DNA of 64,000 nt from NCBI GenBank assembly GCA_003285105.1, contig CP030158.1, positions 3,892,449-3,956,448 of the forward strand, read 5' to 3'. The position numbers and the translations under genes were made by a program. This DNA comes from Roseithermus sacchariphilus. Its GTDB lineage: Bacteria > Bacteroidota > Rhodothermia > Rhodothermales > MEBIC09517. Below are positions 24,435 to 33,700 of this stretch, one piece after another; within the stretch, counting starts at the first letter, position 1; every line of letters starts with the position of its first letter. The notes beneath the pieces were generated by a model that ran no database searches, was not told the origin of the DNA, and saw only the letters and a program-made list of their open reading frames with translations.

Positions 24435-25774
24435 GACGCCGATCGTGGAGTAGTAAAGTCCGATACGGGGCGCGCGTGCAGGGCGCGGATCTGCCGCCGC
24501 ATGAGCCAGACGAGGAACACGGTCAGGAGGGCGTAGATGAGGCTTACGATCCCGAGCGAAACCCAGATGCCCGGCATGGTGGTCACGGCGTCCCGCGTGA
24601 GCAGGATCTGGTAGATGATCCACGGCTGGCGGCCCACCTCGGTCACGATCCACCCGGCCTCGACGGCCACGAAGCCCAGCGGCATCGTCAGCCCCAGGAG
24701 CCGGAGGAAGCGGGGGTGGTCCAGCCAGCCGGGGCGCTTCCAGCGGGCCCACAGGTAGAGCAGCGCCACGCCCATCAGGAAGAAGCCGATGCCGACCATC
24801 ACCTGGAAAGCCAGGTGGGTGACGACCACCGGCGGCCACAGCTCACGCGGGAAGGCGTCCAGCCCCTGCACCTCGGCGTCCACGTCGGCGAAGGCGAGGA
24901 AGCTCAGCAGGCCGGGTAGTTCGAGGGCGTAGCGCACCTCCCGCGCCTCCACGTCCGGCAGCCCGCCGATGAGCAGCGGGGCGCGGGTCTGCGTCTCGAA
25001 GAGCGCCTCCATGGCCGCCAGCTTCTCGGGCTGCCGCCGCGCCACGTCTTTGGCCGAGAGGTCGCCGCTGATGGGCTGCAGGAAGGCGGCCACCACGGCG
25101 AAGGGCAGGGCGATGCGCAGGGCGGCGCGGTGCAGCGGGTGCCCCGGCCGGCGCAACAGCAGCACCGCGTGCAACCCCGCCACCGCAAAGCCCGTCGCCA
25201 CGAAAGCCGCCAGCGTCATGTGCAGCGCCTGCCACGGCCACGCCGCGTTGAACATGGCCGCCACCGGGTCGATGTCCGTGGCCTGCCCGTCGACCCAGGC
25301 GAAGCCCGCCGGGCTGTTCATCCAGGCGTTGGCCGCCACGACGAAGATCCCCGAGAACACCCCGGCGATGCCCACGACGACGCCCGCCGCCCAGTGCACC
25401 CGCGGCGGGAGGCGGTCCCAGCCGTAGAGGTACAGCCCCAGCGCGATCGCCTCCAGGAAAAAGGCCGTGCCTTCGAGGGCGAACGGCAGCCCGAAGATGG
25501 GACCGGCGATGTCCATGAACCGGGGCCAGAGCATCCCCAGCTCGAACGAGAGCACCGTCCCGGAAACGGCCCCGACGGCGAAGAAGATGGCGACTCCGTA
25601 GGCCCAGCGCCGCGCCAGCTCGCGGTAAACGACCTCCCCCGTGCGGAGCCACCGCCGATGCGCCGCCGCCATGAAGAAGGGCATCACCATGCCGATGCAG
25701 GCGAAGACGATGTGGAAGCCCAGCGACACGGCCATCTGCCACCGGGCCGCCAGGAGCGAATCGAGCGGTTCCAT
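24431..25774 (-). CDS. cydA: Cytochrome bd quinol oxidase subunit I
   Basis: 447 residues. Haem-ligand regions are visible: LGFHIVFACIG in helix 1 (His for the high-spin haem), LHMTLAAFVATGF (His for b558) and GRQPWIIYQILLT near the end. The periplasmic Q loop (about 245-310, starting GDLSAKDVARRQPEK) is short, as in the short-loop CydA type rather than the long Escherichia coli type. The ATG at 25774 is chosen because GAGAGG lies 7-8 bases upstream. A GTG two codons earlier would be too close to that site. First gene of a two-gene cydAB unit. With the nearby HiPIP it indicates a branched respiratory chain. Confidence 0.94.
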   Translation of the reverse strand: MEPLDSLLAARWQMAVSLGFHIVFACIGMVMPFFMAAAHRRWLRTGEVVYRELARRWAYGVAIFFAVGAVSGTVLSFELGMLWPRFMDIAGPIFGLPFALEGTAFFLEAIALGLYLYGWDRLPPRVHWAAGVVVGIAGVFSGIFVVAANAWMNSPAGFAWVDGQATDIDPVAAMFNAAWPWQALHMTLAAFVATGFAVAGLHAVLLLRRPGHPLHRAALRIALPFAVVAAFLQPISGDLSAKDVARRQPEKLAAMEALFETQTRAPLLIGGLPDVEAREVRYALELPGLLSFLAFADVDAEVQGLDAFPRELWPPVVVTHLAFQVMVGIGFFLMGVALLYLWARWKRPGWLDHPRFLRLLGLTMPLGFVAVEAGWIVTEVGRQPWIIYQILLTRDAVTTMPGIWVSLGIVSLIYALLTVFLVWLMRRQIRALHARPVSDFTTPRSAS

Positions 25775-25910
25775 CGGCACACCTCTCCGTTGCCCATAGA
25801 CCGGGTAAGAAGGACCAATCCATGTATGGACCAGCCGCTGCCGGGTTCAGCCCAGACCGTTGAAGTGCCCGTGAAACCGGCCCGTGCCCGGCGGAAGCGT
25901 CAGGGACCCG

Positions 25911-27554
25911 TCAGGGCGTCCAGGCGGCGGGGGACGCCGGCGTACCCGACGGCGCCAGATAGGGCGCCAGCGGGTTGTCGAAGTCGAAGCCGAACAGGCG
26001 AGGATCCTCTCCGATGACGGCGGCGGCGAAGATGCGGACGACGTACTTCTTGGTTTCCTCCGGCATGCGGTCCTGGTACTCCGTGTAGAAGCGCCAGTAG
26101 GTCCGTTCCGCCACCTCGTCCGGAATGTCCTGGAAGAGCCGTTCCATGCGCGAGACGACGCGCCGCTCGCCCCAGTTGTAGGAGGCCATGGCGAGCAGCC
26201 CCGAGGCCCCGGCCAGCTGGCTGTGGATCTCCAGGAGATAGCGCGCCGCGGCGTCGGTGGCCGCCACCGGGTCGAAGCGTTCGTCGGCGGGGTCGTAGAT
26301 GGGGTCGTCCTGGCGCGGCCCGATCTTGAGGCCGTAGTTGGCGGCCGTCTCGGGGATGAACTGCCACATCCCCTTGGCGATGCCCCACCGCGTGCGGGGG
26401 CCGATGGCGCCGCGGTTGTCGAAATCGCTCTCGACCATGGACAGGTAGAAGAACTCCGGCGGCAGGTTGTATTTCAGCATCGTCTGCGCGATCAGCTGCG
26501 GGTAGCCCTCCTGCTGTGCCCGGCGGATGGCCTGCTCGTAGCGGTGACGGCCCGACGGCGTCAGCCAGTAGGTCTGCATCTCCTCCCGCACCCGGCGGAT
26601 GAACGAGGACGGGATGACGAACTCGCTTTCGTTGAAGACGCGGGCCACCTTGTGGATGACGCGTTCTTCGTCGGTGAGCCGGCGTCGGTAGCCCAGTTCC
26701 TCCACGTAGCCTTCGAGCAGGGCGATCTGCCGCTCGCGCTGGGCTTGCAGGCCTTCGAGCTGTTCTTCGAGCGAGGCGTCGCCCCGTTCGGCGATGAAGT
26801 GGCGAATCTTGAGGATCTCGGCATCGAGGGCGCGGACGCCGGCGTACACCTCGGAGAGCTGCGCTTCGAGGCGGTTGGCCCGGATCTGTTGCCAGACGGC
26901 ATAGCCTCCGGCCAGCACGACCAGGATCGCCATGGCCGCCCCGATCCCGATCCACCGCTGCTGTTGCCGCTGCTGCACGACGCGGTAGGCCTGCCGGATC
27001 AGCATCGTGTGCTCACCGGCCGGCTCGTCGGAGTCGCCGAAGTAGTGCGCCGCCACCTCGTCGAGCGAACGCTGCCGGGCTGGTACGCCGCCCGCCGACG
27101 GGACGGCCGGCTCACGCGGCGCACCGGACGGCGGCAGGGGCGGCGGCAAGGCCGCCGAGGCCGGCGTCGTGGGTGCCTCGTGCACGCGGGTGTGGGCATC
27201 CGGGCGTACCAGGGTAGGCGCCGCCGCCTCCGGGGCGTCCTCCACCTGCAGGGTCAGCACCGGGCCGCCGTGACCCAGCTGAACGGCACAGGTGCCTTCC
27301 AGCCGCGCCCGGCGGATCCGCTCCCCGTTGAGGTAGGTCCCGTTGGCGCTGTTGCAGTCTACGATCCACCATCCCCCCTCCTCATAGACGACCTCCGCAT
27401 GGTGGCGGCTGACCTTCGGGCGAAGCACCTGGAGGTCGCACCCCTCGCTCCGTCCGATGGCGAAGGCCCGGGTGAAGCGGCGTGGCGGCTGCGACGAGGG
27501 CGCATCGTCCACGCGAACATGGACAGCCGGGGGCGGTTCGGATGCGTCGGGCAT
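25911..27554 (-). CDS. FHA domain - membrane anchor - lytic transglycosylase fusion
   Basis: 547 residues. An FHA domain opens the protein (about 25-105): FAIGRSEGCD, VSRHHAEVVY and SANGTYLNGERI are complete phosphothreonine-binding landmarks. A Pro/Ala-rich linker leads to one membrane helix (IGIGAAMAILVVLAGGYAVW, about 203-222), then a coiled coil (about 225-295) and an SLT transglycosylase domain (about 340-500). The catalytic Glu is in FFYLSMVESDFD, with KGMWQFIPETA and LLAMASYNWGERR. So the reader domain is cytoplasmic and the wall-cutting domain periplasmic. It is the last gene of the T6SS block, 36 bp after the TssB-TssC fusion. A T6SS must pass the cell wall, so this is a good candidate for local wall opening, steered by a phosphorylated partner; that is inference. 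Confidence 0.85.
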   Translation of the reverse strand: MPDASEPPPAVHVRVDDAPSSQPPRRFTRAFAIGRSEGCDLQVLRPKVSRHHAEVVYEEGGWWIVDCNSANGTYLNGERIRRARLEGTCAVQLGHGGPVLTLQVEDAPEAAAPTLVRPDAHTRVHEAPTTPASAALPPPLPPSGAPREPAVPSAGGVPARQRSLDEVAAHYFGDSDEPAGEHTMLIRQAYRVVQQRQQQRWIGIGAAMAILVVLAGGYAVWQQIRANRLEAQLSEVYAGVRALDAEILKIRHFIAERGDASLEEQLEGLQAQRERQIALLEGYVEELGYRRRLTDEERVIHKVARVFNESEFVIPSSFIRRVREEMQTYWLTPSGRHRYEQAIRRAQQEGYPQLIAQTMLKYNLPPEFFYLSMVESDFDNRGAIGPRTRWGIAKGMWQFIPETAANYGLKIGPRQDDPIYDPADERFDPVAATDAAARYLLEIHSQLAGASGLLAMASYNWGERRVVSRMERLFQDIPDEVAERTYWRFYTEYQDRMPEETKKYVVRIFAAAVIGEDPRLFGFDFDNPLAPYLAPSGTPASPAAWTP

Positions 27555-27590
27555 GGTTCGAGTGCGCAGCGATGGAAACGTAACGTCGGG

Positions 27591-29498
27591 TCAGGCCTCG
27601 GCCCGGGGCACCTGCACGGCGAGCACGAGGCGTACGGGGTAGTCCAGCACCGCCGGCGGCGGCTGCAGGCGCACCGCCAGCACGTCGTAGGCGTCCGTGG
27701 CGGCTTCCGGGACGTACTCGACGTGGATGGCGTCGTCGGGCCATGCCGGGCCGGTGCCCTGCAGGAACCCCCGCAGGCGTCGCCGGAGCTCGACCTCGAC
27801 GTCAGCCAGGTCGGCCCCGGGAGTCTGCTCGTGCTGGAACCGAAGCAGGAACTGCGCCGCCCGTGCCGTGAAGAGCCGGCAGGCGAGGGAAGCATGCGCC
27901 CACGCCTCGCGGTTGGCCTCGGCGCTGTCGTAATGGGGCGGGCGCGCCACCGTCGGGGCCTGCGTCAGGTAGACGACGTCCCGGTCGGGCCGGCCGCCGA
28001 GCACGACGAAGCCGGCATCGCGCAGCTCTCCCTGCTTCTGCTCGGTCAGCAGCGCGGCGAGCGGGGTCTGGCCGGACGGGCTCGGCCAGGTCGGCAGGTT
28101 GTCGAGGTGGCGTTCGGCGGTGCCGGCCAGGTGCGTCGGCCAGCCGGTGTCGGCGAAGCTCCGGGCCATGGCGGCGGCCACGGCCAGCGCCCCGCTGCCC
28201 CACAGGTACCCCGTCTCGGCATACCGAAAGGCGCGGACGGGGTGCCGGTCGTCGTAGGCGGGGCGCAACAGGAGGGGCGGCACGGCGAGGGCCAGGTGCT
28301 GCGCCTCCGGGCGTTGCCGGAGCTTCTGCCACGGGATGTACGCCGGTCCGTCGAGGTGCTGCCAGACGACCGGCAGCTTGTTCAGCCCGGTCGGTGCGGC
28401 CACGCCGAAGAACGTCGCGTCCACCCCCGCGATGCAGGGCACCTGCAGGCTGGCGGCGGTTTCCGCGAGGTCGGCCAGCAGGTCGATCTCCGCCGGTTCG
28501 TGCCCGAAGAGGTGCCCGAGGACGAGGGCCGTGAGGGGCACGTGCGTCCGCTCGGTGGCGCGATGCTCGGGGAGGAGCACCTGATGGTAGAGGGCCTCGG
28601 AGAGCGCCGCCTTCGGCGCGGCGAGCACGTCGAGGCGCAGGCCCTTTCGCGGGTCGAAGCGCTCCACGAGGAAGTGCAGCCCCCGCCAGGCCGCTTCCAG
28701 CCGGCGGAAGTCGGGATGGGTGAGCAGGGCATCGACCTGCCGCGCGATCACGTCGTCGAGATCCGCCAGGAGTCGATCGGCGGCCGAGGCGCTGGCGCGG
28801 GGGCGGTCGCTCGAAGGCCCGGCCAGCGCCCCGATGAGGGCGTCCGCCAGGCCCGTGGGCCCCGCCGCTCCGGGGTCGTCGGCCGGGGCCGGGCCGGGCG
28901 CGGCCTCACCGGCATCCACCATGCCGAGGAGCCGGTCCAGCGCGTCCCCGCCCTCGCCGGAGGACGGGCGTGTGTTGGCCGGCCGGGGCGACGAAGCCGG
29001 CGGCGGTGCCGCCAGCGTCCGGTAGAGCCGGTCGACTTCGTCGGGCTCGACGCCCACCGCCTCCAGACGTGCCCGGAACGCCTCCAGATCCGTCCGGCCT
29101 TCCTTCACCTGCGCCACCAGGTCGCGCAGCTGCAGCAGACGGGCCAGCACCGGCACCTGCCGCGCCACCTCCGCCGGATGAAAGGCCTTCAGCCCGTCGA
29201 AGTGCAGGTCCACCTCCAGCCGCTTCGGCGTGTCGCTGAGGTGGTTGGGCACCTCCAGGCGAAGCTGCGGTGCCAGACTGCGAAACAGGTCGGGAAAGGT
29301 GTAGCGATCGACCGAGACGACGCGCGATCCGGCCGTCCAGTCGGGCTGTGCACGAGGGGTGAGGTCGGCCACGTAGAGCACCCGCAGCGGCAACGCCTCG
29401 ACCTCCCGGGCGGGCTCGGCCCGGGGCTGCTCGATGCGGGTGACGTCCGGATCCGACGAGATGCGTAAACCAATGGAGGGGCTGTGGGAATCCGCCAT
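27591..29498 (-). CDS. TssB-TssC fused T6SS sheath paralogue
   Basis: 635 residues. The first 150 residues match TssB: LRVLYVADLTP, then HFDGLKAFHPAEVARQVPVL, closely parallel to the canonical TssB of this locus (FENMNSFRPEEVARQVPQI). A Pro/Ala/Ser linker (about 155-235) leads to a TssC-like part (about 235-635): THPDFRRLEAAWRGLHFLVE against HHEKFQQLESAWRGVKHVVD in the true TssC, and RAFRYAETGYLWGSGALAVA near the middle. Because separate tssB and tssC genes exist here, this is an extra fused sheath-like protein. It could cap the sheath, start assembly or dock effectors. The start at 29498 gives a soluble N-terminus; the in-frame extension upstream is basic and unlikely. It lies between cargo-type genes and the FHA-transglycosylase gene. 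Confidence 0.85.
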   Translation of the reverse strand: MADSHSPSIGLRISSDPDVTRIEQPRAEPAREVEALPLRVLYVADLTPRAQPDWTAGSRVVSVDRYTFPDLFRSLAPQLRLEVPNHLSDTPKRLEVDLHFDGLKAFHPAEVARQVPVLARLLQLRDLVAQVKEGRTDLEAFRARLEAVGVEPDEVDRLYRTLAAPPPASSPRPANTRPSSGEGGDALDRLLGMVDAGEAAPGPAPADDPGAAGPTGLADALIGALAGPSSDRPRASASAADRLLADLDDVIARQVDALLTHPDFRRLEAAWRGLHFLVERFDPRKGLRLDVLAAPKAALSEALYHQVLLPEHRATERTHVPLTALVLGHLFGHEPAEIDLLADLAETAASLQVPCIAGVDATFFGVAAPTGLNKLPVVWQHLDGPAYIPWQKLRQRPEAQHLALAVPPLLLRPAYDDRHPVRAFRYAETGYLWGSGALAVAAAMARSFADTGWPTHLAGTAERHLDNLPTWPSPSGQTPLAALLTEQKQGELRDAGFVVLGGRPDRDVVYLTQAPTVARPPHYDSAEANREAWAHASLACRLFTARAAQFLLRFQHEQTPGADLADVEVELRRRLRGFLQGTGPAWPDDAIHVEYVPEAATDAYDVLAVRLQPPPAVLDYPVRLVLAVQVPRAEA

Positions 29499-29584
29499 GA
29501 CGGGGACCGATCGAGTGAAGGGGAAGAGGGTGTGGAACGACAGCGTGCGATCACGGCAGGGGCCATGACGAGCGAGGACGGGAC

Positions 29585-30733
29585 TCACTTCAGCCCCAGC
29601 TCGCAGCGCTGGATGAGGCCGGAGAAGGCCTCCAGGACATCCTCATGAATGCCGATGCAGTCGTGTTCGTTTTCTTTGGAGATCAATGCCGGTTCGTGCT
29701 CTCGCGAGGCGCGCCGGGCGGCCTCCCGGACGTCCTCGGCCAGGCCCACCAGGGCATCCCGCGCCCCGGCGACGACGGTAACGGTGACCTTGTACGGATG
29801 CGTGGCGCCATCTCCCGGATTGCCCCCTCCGTAATAGAACCATTTATATTTTTCGTACGAGCCGGCCTGATGGTTCTGCACGATCTTCCCCAGCGCTTCG
29901 ATCTCATCCCGCTCGCCCTTGCAGATCATCCGCAGCATCCGCTGGCTGTTACCGGCTCCCGGGGCAAGGGCCGCCACCTGATCCATCACCGGGCGCCGAT
30001 ACGCCATACGCGGCACGTTCTCGATCCAGTACTGCACCAGATCGGTCAGGTTCGTCCACGCCGCAGCGGTGACGTCGATGGCCCCATCGGCTTTCTCCAG
30101 CGCCTCCCAGCGCGCCCGCACCTTTTCGATGAGGTCGAGGGTGGAAGCGGCTTTGTCGAAGTGCGTCGTACGCCGGACGTACGTGTTCAGGGACTGCGAG
30201 ATGGGGGTGACGATGGAGGCGATGAAGGTCAGGTAGGCTTCGGCGTGATGCCGTGTGAGTAGCTGGCCGCGGTGCTCGTTGGCCCAGGGGTGCTTGCCGT
30301 ACGTCTCAAAGTCGGGCACGGTGGTGAGGGCGGTATGCCAGGGGGGGTCGAGCACCCCGAGCGGCCAGTGGTCGTCGCGGCCCTGCTGTTCGGTCTGGAG
30401 CTGCTGATCGGCGCGGGGCCGCAGCTGATCGTCCAGGGCTTCGTCCACCTGGCCGGCGAAGTGGGGCAGATCATACTGATGCGGGCCGGGCTGCCTGTAG
30501 GTTCGCCAGGGGCCATCGAGCGCGCCGTTCAGGTCCGCCCGGAGGCGATCCAGCGGCATGTCCGCATCGGCTGAGCGGACCCAGGCCTCGTGGCGTGTGC
30601 GCCAGTGGCGGCTTTCCAGGAAGGCCCGGAGCGCCGCCCCGAAATCCGCCCCTTTTCGGTAATGGGAATTGTGGGCCGGCGTCCAGCCGTCCGGCACCCA
30701 CCCGAAATCCTGGATGTAGTCGAAGAAGGCCAT
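29585..30733 (-). CDS. Conserved-looking protein of unknown function in the T6SS cargo block
   Basis: 382 residues, mainly helical, Trp- and His-rich, with no signal peptide, membrane segment or cysteine-metal motif that I can name. The N-terminus (MAFFDYIQDFGWVPDGW) is aromatic. The centre has long helices (TLDLIEKVRARWEALEKAD), and the C-terminal third contains a strand-rich stretch, PYKVTVTVVAGARDALVGL, then a charged helix. Both neighbours on the same strand, the large zincin-motif protein and the TssB-TssC fusion, belong to the T6SS block, with gaps of 42 and 86 bp. It could be an effector, an immunity protein or an adaptor; sequence alone does not decide. Confidence 0.55.
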   Translation of the reverse strand: MAFFDYIQDFGWVPDGWTPAHNSHYRKGADFGAALRAFLESRHWRTRHEAWVRSADADMPLDRLRADLNGALDGPWRTYRQPGPHQYDLPHFAGQVDEALDDQLRPRADQQLQTEQQGRDDHWPLGVLDPPWHTALTTVPDFETYGKHPWANEHRGQLLTRHHAEAYLTFIASIVTPISQSLNTYVRRTTHFDKAASTLDLIEKVRARWEALEKADGAIDVTAAAWTNLTDLVQYWIENVPRMAYRRPVMDQVAALAPGAGNSQRMLRMICKGERDEIEALGKIVQNHQAGSYEKYKWFYYGGGNPGDGATHPYKVTVTVVAGARDALVGLAEDVREAARRASREHEPALISKENEHDCIGIHEDVLEAFSGLIQRCELGLK

Positions 30734-30775
30734 GGCAGCAGGTCGGCAGCCGGAGGGGGTCGGTTGAAAGCGGGT

Positions 30776-33700
30776 TCACGCCCCGCCGTTGTGGGCCCAG
30801 TCGGCCACGTTCAGGCCGTCCCCGTCCGCGGCCGGGGCGGCCGGGAGGCGGGCATCCCAGGCGAAGGTGTCGAGCGGCGTCGGCGGACGGACTTCGACGA
30901 GGCCGGCGGCGGGCACGACGGACGGGTATCGGGTAAAGGGCTGCGAGATGTGGGCTACGAAGTCCACATAGGCGGCCACGGCGGGGCGGTTGAGCCATCC
31001 GTCCAGCGCCCGGATTCCGTCGGCATCCCGCCCGTGGAAATCGGCCGGCGGCCAGGTGACGTCCCAGGCACCCCGGATCGTCCATGCCACGTCGGCCGCC
31101 ACCCCGAAAAGCATCGCACCGGCGTTGGCCTCCCCCTGCTCCTGCCATCCCCCACCCTCCTGCCGGACCGAGGTGGTCCAGACACAGAGGTACGCCCGGA
31201 AATCGTGTTCGTACTGCGCGTGCGTGAGCAGCGCCCCGCGGTCGGACGGGTGGCTTGCGTGGAACTCGGTGCCGGGGCAATCGACCCCAAACGCATCGAG
31301 TTCGATGCCGCCGTCCACCTCCCGGCGCACCAGGTGGGTGGTTCCGAGGGTAGCGCTCGCCCCACCGAGGGTGGCATTGCGGCCGGTGTCCAGCAGCGGC
31401 CCCGGCGGGCCGAGCGGGTCGGGTTCATGGCCGTCCTGCTGCCGGAAGTACCAGTCGGCAATGGGCTGGACGGCACCGGGTTCGTTGATGCGAAGGAGAT
31501 GCGCCTCCCGCTGGTTCCGGACGAACAGCACCTCGGCGTGGCGGGGCGCGCCGTCGGGGACCTCGGCCATGTTGGTGTAGGTGCCGCGGATGGCCGTGTG
31601 GGTCTTGTTCTGAATCCACCCGGCACAGACCCGGTCGGCGCCGCGCCGCTTGTCCGGCCCCCCTCCGGTCACCCGCAGGCGTCCGGCGAGGACGGCACAG
31701 GCGTGTGCCCGTACGTGGTCGAGGGCGCCGGCGGGATCGGGGAAGGGCAGGTCACCCGTGCGGATCTTCAGGATGCCCTGCGGGGTGAAGCCCTGGAGCA
31801 GGATGGCCTGCTTGTGGGCGTCGACCAGAGCCACCTGAGGCTGCACGTCGCCGCCATCGACGGCCTCCACGCCGGCCAGCACCATGTTGGCCATGGCGAG
31901 GGTCGACTTCCCCACCGTCAGGCACAGATGGAAGGAGCCGACCCCGTCGATGGGGATCTTGAAGCCGCGTTCCTCACGGGGGCGGGTCGCCGCATCGCCC
32001 TGGTGCTGCACCCGATCCAGACACTCCAGCGGAGCCGTCTCGTCGAGGGCACTGGCCTGCGTCAGGTCGGCATGGTCGTCCTCGGCGCGGCGGATGTGCC
32101 ACTGCATGGGCACCATCATCGGCTGCATGGTCACACGCATGAGTGCCGGCTGCTCGGGGGCCACGCTGCCCCGCACGAGCACGAAGGGCGGATTGTCGTC
32201 GAAGTTGCGTGACGCGTACACCCCGGCGGCGTCCGACAGGTCGCCGGCCCGAAAGGCCTGGCAGGGCGGTGGCGCCGGCGGCGAATCGTCGGCCAGGATG
32301 CGGGGGGTCAGAGACGGCGTGACGGGCAGCTGCGCATGCAGATCGGTGAAGCTTACGACGGTTGCCGTGCAGGCGTCGTGCTCGGCAGGCACGACCCGCC
32401 GCCCCGCCCGTCGAGGTACCGAGATCAACTGGATCGTCGCATCCTGCGGGGCCAGGCTCAGGCGTTCACCCTGCACCCACAGCGTATACCGATCTCCGTT
32501 GGCAAAAGCGTTGCGAGGGAGTTCGAATTCGCGGTAGTACGTCTTCTCTCCATCCTGCCGCACCGATACGTTAGTGCCTTTCTCCCTTCCACCCTGCCGG
32601 GCCGCATACAGCCCCAGCGGCGACTTGTGGGCGTCTCCCAGTATGCGGCGTGTTTCGCGGATAGGCCGTCCCAGACGTACCTTGAGCCGGGCATTGAAGC
32701 CGGCAGGGCGGACCACGTCGACCCGGAAGCGCAGCCCCTCACGTCCTGCTTTCAACGGAATCACCGCGCCGAAGTCCGCCCGGTCGCTAGCATCCAGGAG
32801 CTGGGGCGGCTCGTTCGGATCGACGCTGACGCTGTAGACGTCCAGGTACGGTGCCGGAGGCTGCTGCACGGTCAGTTGCACGGCAGCGTCCTGCACCAGG
32901 CTGGTTGCGCTGTGCAGACGCAGGCGCAGGGTGGCGTCGGTCAGGTCGCCTTCGGCATAGACCGTCGTTCCCCGGGCGAGGTCCGCCGCGGAGAACGCGT
33001 GCCCTCCCAGATCCAGGGCGCCCCCGCCTTCTTGCTGCAGGAAGAAGCGCACGCCCGGGTCCGAGCAGGACAGCGTGCCGTGGCCCTCGAACAGGCCTGT
33101 GGACCGCAGACGTACGGCCTGCCGTACCGGGTTGGCCGGCGGATGCAGCAGCACGGTCCCGGCATCGGCCCGGTAGGCATCGGGCATCTCCACAACCGGC
33201 TGGATGCGCCGGGCCTGCCCGCAGGAGGCGACGTGCAGCCGCGTCCCGCCGGCCTCGCTGCCGACGGCCAGCAGCAGCCGGGTGTTTTCGTCCGGAATGT
33301 CGGCGGCCTCCGTGCCATCATTCGCCTGGAGCACCCGGATGTAACGCTCGGGCAGGTGATGGTGCTGCAGCCGCTGCTGCATGGCATCTTTGATGCGCTG
33401 GACGTCGGTGATTCCCTGATCCAGCAGCGCCACACCGGCCTGCACGGCCTCGGCGAGCGGCGCGAAGTCGGCATCCTCTCGGAGCGGCGGCATCGGGCCG
33501 GCCAGGTCCGGCGGATCGCCGATCTGATACCGCGCCGGATCCGGCCCGCCCTGCCGGAGCCCGACCACGGTGCGAACGGCTTCCAGGATCGTCAGATAAT
33601 ATCGCTTGTGGAAGTTCTCCCCGGCGTTCATCAGGTCTGCCGCGTGCCGCTCCCCTTCGTCCGGCAGCGGCGGCCAGTCGGGCACCCCCTCGGCGGCACA

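Noticed and set aside
25884-29468. A 1194-codon plus-strand frame opposite the FHA-SLT and TssB-TssC genes
   Set aside because: No recognisable domain; the opposite strand carries clear FHA, SLT and sheath motifs in two genes.
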